Below, piece by piece: positions 5,357 to 8,344 of a stretch of 8,344 nucleotides of DNA; position 1 is the stretch's first letter, and each line of letters begins with the position of its first letter. A program made the position numbers and the translations under genes. This DNA is from an uncultured Ilumatobacter sp. GTDB taxonomy: Bacteria; Actinomycetota; Acidimicrobiia; Acidimicrobiales; Ilumatobacteraceae. The DNA lies in the NCBI GenBank assembly GCA_938049325.1, contig CALICC010000040.1, positions 1 through 8,344 of the forward strand, written 5' to 3'. The notes beneath the pieces were generated by a model. The model saw only the letters and a program-made list of their open reading frames with translations. It was not told the origin of the DNA and searched no databases.

Positions 5357-5393
5357 ACTGGGTAGCGCGGGTGCCGGAACCAGAAGGACCCAG
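5357..5393. repeat. Dispersed intergenic repeat, copy B (core 5370-5391)
   Basis: This is an exact 37-base copy of 5305-5341. It ends at the base directly next to the pcrA stop codon (5394-5396). On the pcrA transcript the repeat would follow the UGA at once, as GGGTCCTTCTGGTTCC, then GGCACC, and could form part of the mRNA 3' end. Confidence 0.75.
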
Positions 5394-7823
5394 TCAGTTG
5401 ATCTTTTTGAGGGGGGCCCAGGCGAGGGAGAGGTGTTTCAGGCCGACTCCGCCCGAGAAGTTGATGACCGCCTCGGTCTTTTCTCCTTCGCCGTCGATCG
5501 CAATGATCGTTCCGGCACCGAATGAGGGATGCTCGACCTGGTCGCCGACCGACAATCCGAGCTCCTGGCTGTTTGCCTGCTCGGTCACCTTCTGCCCGGC
5601 GCGCATGGCGGCGTCGACGACGCGGTTCTTGTGTGCGTCCTCAGCGGCTTCGGCATCTTTGATATCGGCGTTGATGTCGATACCACCGGTTTCGTCGCTC
5701 GAGGCTCGGCGGTAGGGCGGCGGGTCGTACCGGTACGCCGACCCGCGTTCTTCGCGATAGCTCTGCCGTCCGTAGGACGAACGTCCGGTGACGTTGCCCT
5801 TCGACACGACCAACTCGGCGGGGATCTCGTCAAAGAACCGCGATGGTGGGTTGTACTGCGTCGATCCGTAGAGCTGGCGGCTCCACGCATGGGTCATGTA
5901 CAGACGCTCCATCGCACGTGTGATCCCGACGTAGGCGAGGCGTCGCTCCTCTTCCATCTCGGCCGGCTCGGTGAGCGCTCGCACGTGCGGGAACACACCT
6001 TCCTCCACTCCGGCGAGGAAGACCGTCGGATACTCCAGGCCCTTCGCCGAGTGCAGCGTCATGAGGACCACTTGGTTGTCGGCCGGTTCGCCATCTTCGG
6101 GGAGTTGGTCGGTGTCGGCAACCAACGCCACCTGCTCCATGAACTCGTCGATGACGGTGAACTCGCGCGCTGACCCGACGAGTTCGCCGAGGTTCTCAAT
6201 CCGGGTGTGTGCCTCGACCGTGTCTTCGGCTTCCAACTCCGCGATGTAGCCGGACCCTTCGAGCGCAAGTTGCAACACGTCGCCCGGTCCGTACGAACTG
6301 TCGGCCGCAGTTGCGGACAAGCCATCGAGGAGTTCGATGAACGATGCGATCCCGCGCACCGCGGTGCCGGTGACGCCGGCTTCGTCGCTGCGGCGGAGCG
6401 ACTCGACGAAGGGAATCCCCTCGGCACGGGCGAACGCATCGAGCTTGTCGACGCTCGCATCACCGACGCCGCGCTTGGGCGTGTTGAGGACCCGCTTGAG
6501 CGACACTTCGTCGGACGGATTGACGACCGCACGCAGATAGGCCATGGCGTCTTTGACTTCGCGGCGGTCGTAGAAGCGCGTGCCACCGACCACCTTGTAC
6601 GGCACCCCGACGCGCATGAACGCTTCTTCGAGCACACGGCTCTGCGCATTCGTGCGGTACAGCACCGCGATGTCGCGCCAGTTGACGGCCTCTTGCTCGT
6701 GAAGCTGAAGTGCGGTCGAACCAATGAACGTCGCCTCGTCGCCTTCGTCTTCTGCGTGGAAGCGCACGATCGTGTCGCCACTGCCGAGATCGGTCCACAG
6801 GGCCTTCGGCTTGCGGTCGGTGTTGTTGTCGATCACCGCGTTGGCAGCATCGAGAATCGTCTGCGTGCTGCGGTAGTTCTGATCGAGCACGACGGTGGTG
6901 ACGTCGGGGAAGGCCTCTTCGAAGTCGAGGATGTTGCGCAAGTCGGCGCCACGCCAGCCGTACACGCCCTGGTCGCTGTCGCCGACGACGGTGACTTGTC
7001 GATGCGCTCCCGCGAGCATCAACACGATCTCGTTCTGAGCTTGGTTCGTGTCTTGGTATTCGTCGACGAGGATATTCGTGAACCGGTCGCGATAGTGCTC
7101 GAGGATGTTGCCGTGCTCGCGGAAGAGCCGCACGACGTTGATCAGCAGATCGTCGAAGTCCATCGCACCGGCCTTGACCAGGCGGGCCTGGTACTCGGCG
7201 TACACCTCGGCGTGCTTACGATCGAAGATGTTCTGCGCCTGATCAGCCATGTCGTCAGGTGTGACGAGTTCGTTCTTCTTCAGCGAGATGATGCCGTGGA
7301 CACCGCGCGGCGTGAACCGCTTCGAATCGAGGCCGAGGTCACGGATGACGTAGGACGTCAACCGATTGGAGTCGGCGGAGTCGTAGATCGAGAACTGTCG
7401 GGGGTACCCGATCGCTTCGCCGTTCGCGCGCAGAATCCGCACGCACGCAGAGTGGAAGGTCGACACCCACATGGTCTTGACCACCGGACCGATGAGTTCG
7501 CGGACACGGTCGCGCATCTCCGCTGCTGCCTTGTTCGTGAACGTGATGGCGAGGATCTTCGACGGGTGGACGCCCTCGTGAACGAGGTGTGCAATGCGGT
7601 GCGTCAGCACTCGGGTCTTTCCCGAACCGGCACCGGCCACGACGAGCAGCGGACCGTCGTCGTGCACGACCGCGTCGAGTTGATCGGGGTTCAGGCCTTC
7701 GGTGAACGGTGAGGGTCCGCGCGTCGGGCGCTGATCATCTTCGAACACGACGTCGTCAGGCGGAGGGGGCGTTGCGCCTTCGGCCGGGTGCGGAACGTCG
7801 GCGAACAGTTGCTCATCGGTCAT
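5394..7823 (-). CDS. pcrA: ATP-dependent 3'-5' DNA helicase PcrA/UvrD1
   Basis: This superfamily 1A helicase unwinds DNA in nucleotide excision repair, replication restart and removal of stalled RNA polymerase. Positions count from the upstream GTG (7835, 813 residues). They are Q motif GLNPDQLDAV (47-56), Walker A AGAGSGKT (67-74), Ia AITFTNKAAAEM (96-107), II ILVDEYQDT (255-263), III VVGDSDQGVYGWRGA (283-297), IV LDQNYRST (317-324), V VVLMTLHSAKGLEYP (589-603) and VI ERRLAYVGITRAMER (630-644). All look intact. Residues 763-812 (VGDQVEHPSFGAGTII to HLSLAWAPLKKI) form the Tudor-like tail that in relatives contacts RNA polymerase. There is an acidic, proline-rich N-terminal extension of about 45 residues and a low-complexity linker at about 680-760. 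I prefer ATG 7823, because the GTG at 7835 lies inside a TAGAGT -10-like box. The start is not certain. Confidence 0.96.
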   Translation of the reverse strand: MTDEQLFADVPHPAEGATPPPPDDVVFEDDQRPTRGPSPFTEGLNPDQLDAVVHDDGPLLVVAGAGSGKTRVLTHRIAHLVHEGVHPSKILAITFTNKAAAEMRDRVRELIGPVVKTMWVSTFHSACVRILRANGEAIGYPRQFSIYDSADSNRLTSYVIRDLGLDSKRFTPRGVHGIISLKKNELVTPDDMADQAQNIFDRKHAEVYAEYQARLVKAGAMDFDDLLINVVRLFREHGNILEHYRDRFTNILVDEYQDTNQAQNEIVLMLAGAHRQVTVVGDSDQGVYGWRGADLRNILDFEEAFPDVTTVVLDQNYRSTQTILDAANAVIDNNTDRKPKALWTDLGSGDTIVRFHAEDEGDEATFIGSTALQLHEQEAVNWRDIAVLYRTNAQSRVLEEAFMRVGVPYKVVGGTRFYDRREVKDAMAYLRAVVNPSDEVSLKRVLNTPKRGVGDASVDKLDAFARAEGIPFVESLRRSDEAGVTGTAVRGIASFIELLDGLSATAADSSYGPGDVLQLALEGSGYIAELEAEDTVEAHTRIENLGELVGSAREFTVIDEFMEQVALVADTDQLPEDGEPADNQVVLMTLHSAKGLEYPTVFLAGVEEGVFPHVRALTEPAEMEEERRLAYVGITRAMERLYMTHAWSRQLYGSTQYNPPSRFFDEIPAELVVSKGNVTGRSSYGRQSYREERGSAYRYDPPPYRRASSDETGGIDINADIKDAEAAEDAHKNRVVDAAMRAGQKVTEQANSQELGLSVGDQVEHPSFGAGTIIAIDGEGEKTEAVINFSGGVGLKHLSLAWAPLKKIN

Positions 7824-7935
7824 GGCGCTGCCCACTCTACGGACGGGGTGCCACAGCCTGACGGCTTACAGGACGGGCCATGAGCCCAGTCGGCAGGTCG
7901 CAGTCAATGCGCCACCGTCATCGACGCGCGATGTT

Positions 7936-7949
7936 CGCCGTAGTCGGCG
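7936..7949 (-). terminator. Short hairpin 3' of the small hypothetical gene
   Basis: CGCCG (7936-7940) and CGGCG (7945-7949) pair around the loop TAGT. It lies five bases past the stop of the gene at 7955. Five GC pairs with no U tract make a weak terminator at best. Confidence 0.25.
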
Positions 7950-7954
7950 GGAGC

Positions 7955-8302
7955 TCAGCTGTGGACGGCGACGGGGAGATCCCGGTTCGCGTCGCGGGCG
8001 ACGTCAGCCAGCTTGGGCAACACGCACGGACGGCCCGAGCAGGCATCCCAGGTTCGCAGGCCACCGGCCATCAACGGTTCATTCGACAGCCCGGCGATCT
8101 GCCCGGCCACCTGAAGCGCAGCAGCGAGCTCATCTTGCGTGAACGGCGTCCACAACTTGGGGTCCTCGGCCTCCGCATCGGAGATCGGGTTGCCGTCGTT
8201 GCAGTTCCAGCCGTTGTCGGCCTTGTTGCGGGTGCGAACGACACGCACACGACCACGAGGGTTGATGAGGATGTGTCCGGTTTCGATTTTCGCCACGTTC
8301 AT
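7955..8302 (-). CDS. Hypothetical protein, 115 residues
   Basis: I do not recognise this family. From ATG 8302 it encodes 115 residues with no signal peptide or membrane segment. The N-terminal part, IETGHILINPRGRVRVVRTR, looks like a small beta-strand unit. Next come WNCNDGNPISDAEAEDPKLWTPF, a helical stretch DELAAALQVAGQIAGL, and a C-terminal part with two cysteines close together (DACSGRPC) and VLPKLADVARDAN. The spread of cysteines could allow a disulfide or metal site, but no known pattern fits. A GTG at 8320 would add six residues. I chose the ATG because AGAAAG (8307-8312, minus strand) lies four bases upstream. The gene reads in the same direction as pcrA, about 130 bases ahead of it. 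Confidence 0.7.
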   Translation of the reverse strand: MNVAKIETGHILINPRGRVRVVRTRNKADNGWNCNDGNPISDAEAEDPKLWTPFTQDELAAALQVAGQIAGLSNEPLMAGGLRTWDACSGRPCVLPKLADVARDANRDLPVAVHS

Positions 8303-8344
8303 AAATCTTTCTTGTTGCACTCCGACGTATGCATCGGCCGAAAT

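Noticed and set aside
5318..5391. AGAAGGA within the repeats as ribosome-binding sites of + strand genes
   Set aside because: The motif looks like a Shine-Dalgarno, but no credible + strand gene follows any copy; the next gene, pcrA, is on the other strand.
5305..5393. CRISPR-like array (identical repeats of about 36 bases)
   Set aside because: There are only two units. The 15-base gap is itself a partial repeat copy, the core also occurs near 3443 in another gap, and no cas gene is present.
6207..7712. A 501-codon + strand open frame antisense to pcrA
   Set aside because: All helicase motifs are on the other strand. The antisense product has shadow-frame composition and no recognisable domain.
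8322..8342. Imperfect palindrome CCGACGTATGCATCGG near the right edge as an operator
   Set aside because: Only the four outer bases of each arm pair cleanly and the middle has mismatches. The site is cut close to the window edge, so the evidence is too thin.

Overview
The window reads as ordinary chromosome of a GC-rich actinobacterium. The Acidimicrobiia (Ilumatobacter-like) are my best guess. That guess rests on the GC-biased third codon positions, the UvrD1/PcrA helicase with a C-terminal Tudor-like domain, the stand-alone IcmB-type cobalamin subunit, frequent GTG starts, and a promoter that looks leaderless. No search was run, so the taxonomic call is inference. I see no RNA gene, insertion sequence, CRISPR array or prophage.

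Layout: bases 2-94 are the last 30 codons of a + strand gene. It converges on a minus-strand metabolic block whose transcription order is the cobalamin-binding mutase subunit (2756-2349), sucC (2274-1126) and sucD (1102-206). The convergent gap 95-205 holds two striking elements: a perfect 47-base palindrome (110-156) and a four-tract GGGG motif (168-202) that ends three bases beyond the sucD stop. Divergent from the cobalamin subunit is one + strand gene (2776-3411) for a membrane-anchored protein that looks like a Rieske-type domain without its cluster ligands.

After a short convergent gap with a hairpin and one copy of a dispersed repeat comes a second minus-strand operon. In transcription order it is a AAA+ ATPase (5228-4143), a 64-residue membrane protein (4137-3943) and a flavodoxin-like protein (3923-3489). 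The ATPase promoter appears leaderless and carries a TTGGTA-N8-TACCAA palindrome over its -35 box and spacer. Two full copies and one partial copy of the same dispersed repeat fill the gap between this operon and pcrA (minus, 7823-5394). Further upstream is a small unrecognised minus-strand gene (8302-7955).

Functionally, sucCD carry out the succinyl-CoA step of the TCA cycle. The cobalamin subunit may feed it if its catalytic partner, which is outside this window, makes succinyl-CoA. PcrA serves DNA repair and transcription-coupled processes. The ATPase-membrane protein-flavodoxin set has no assigned role. The most unusual content is intergenic: the palindrome, the G-quadruplex candidate, the repeat family with abutting hairpins, and the operator-like palindrome.
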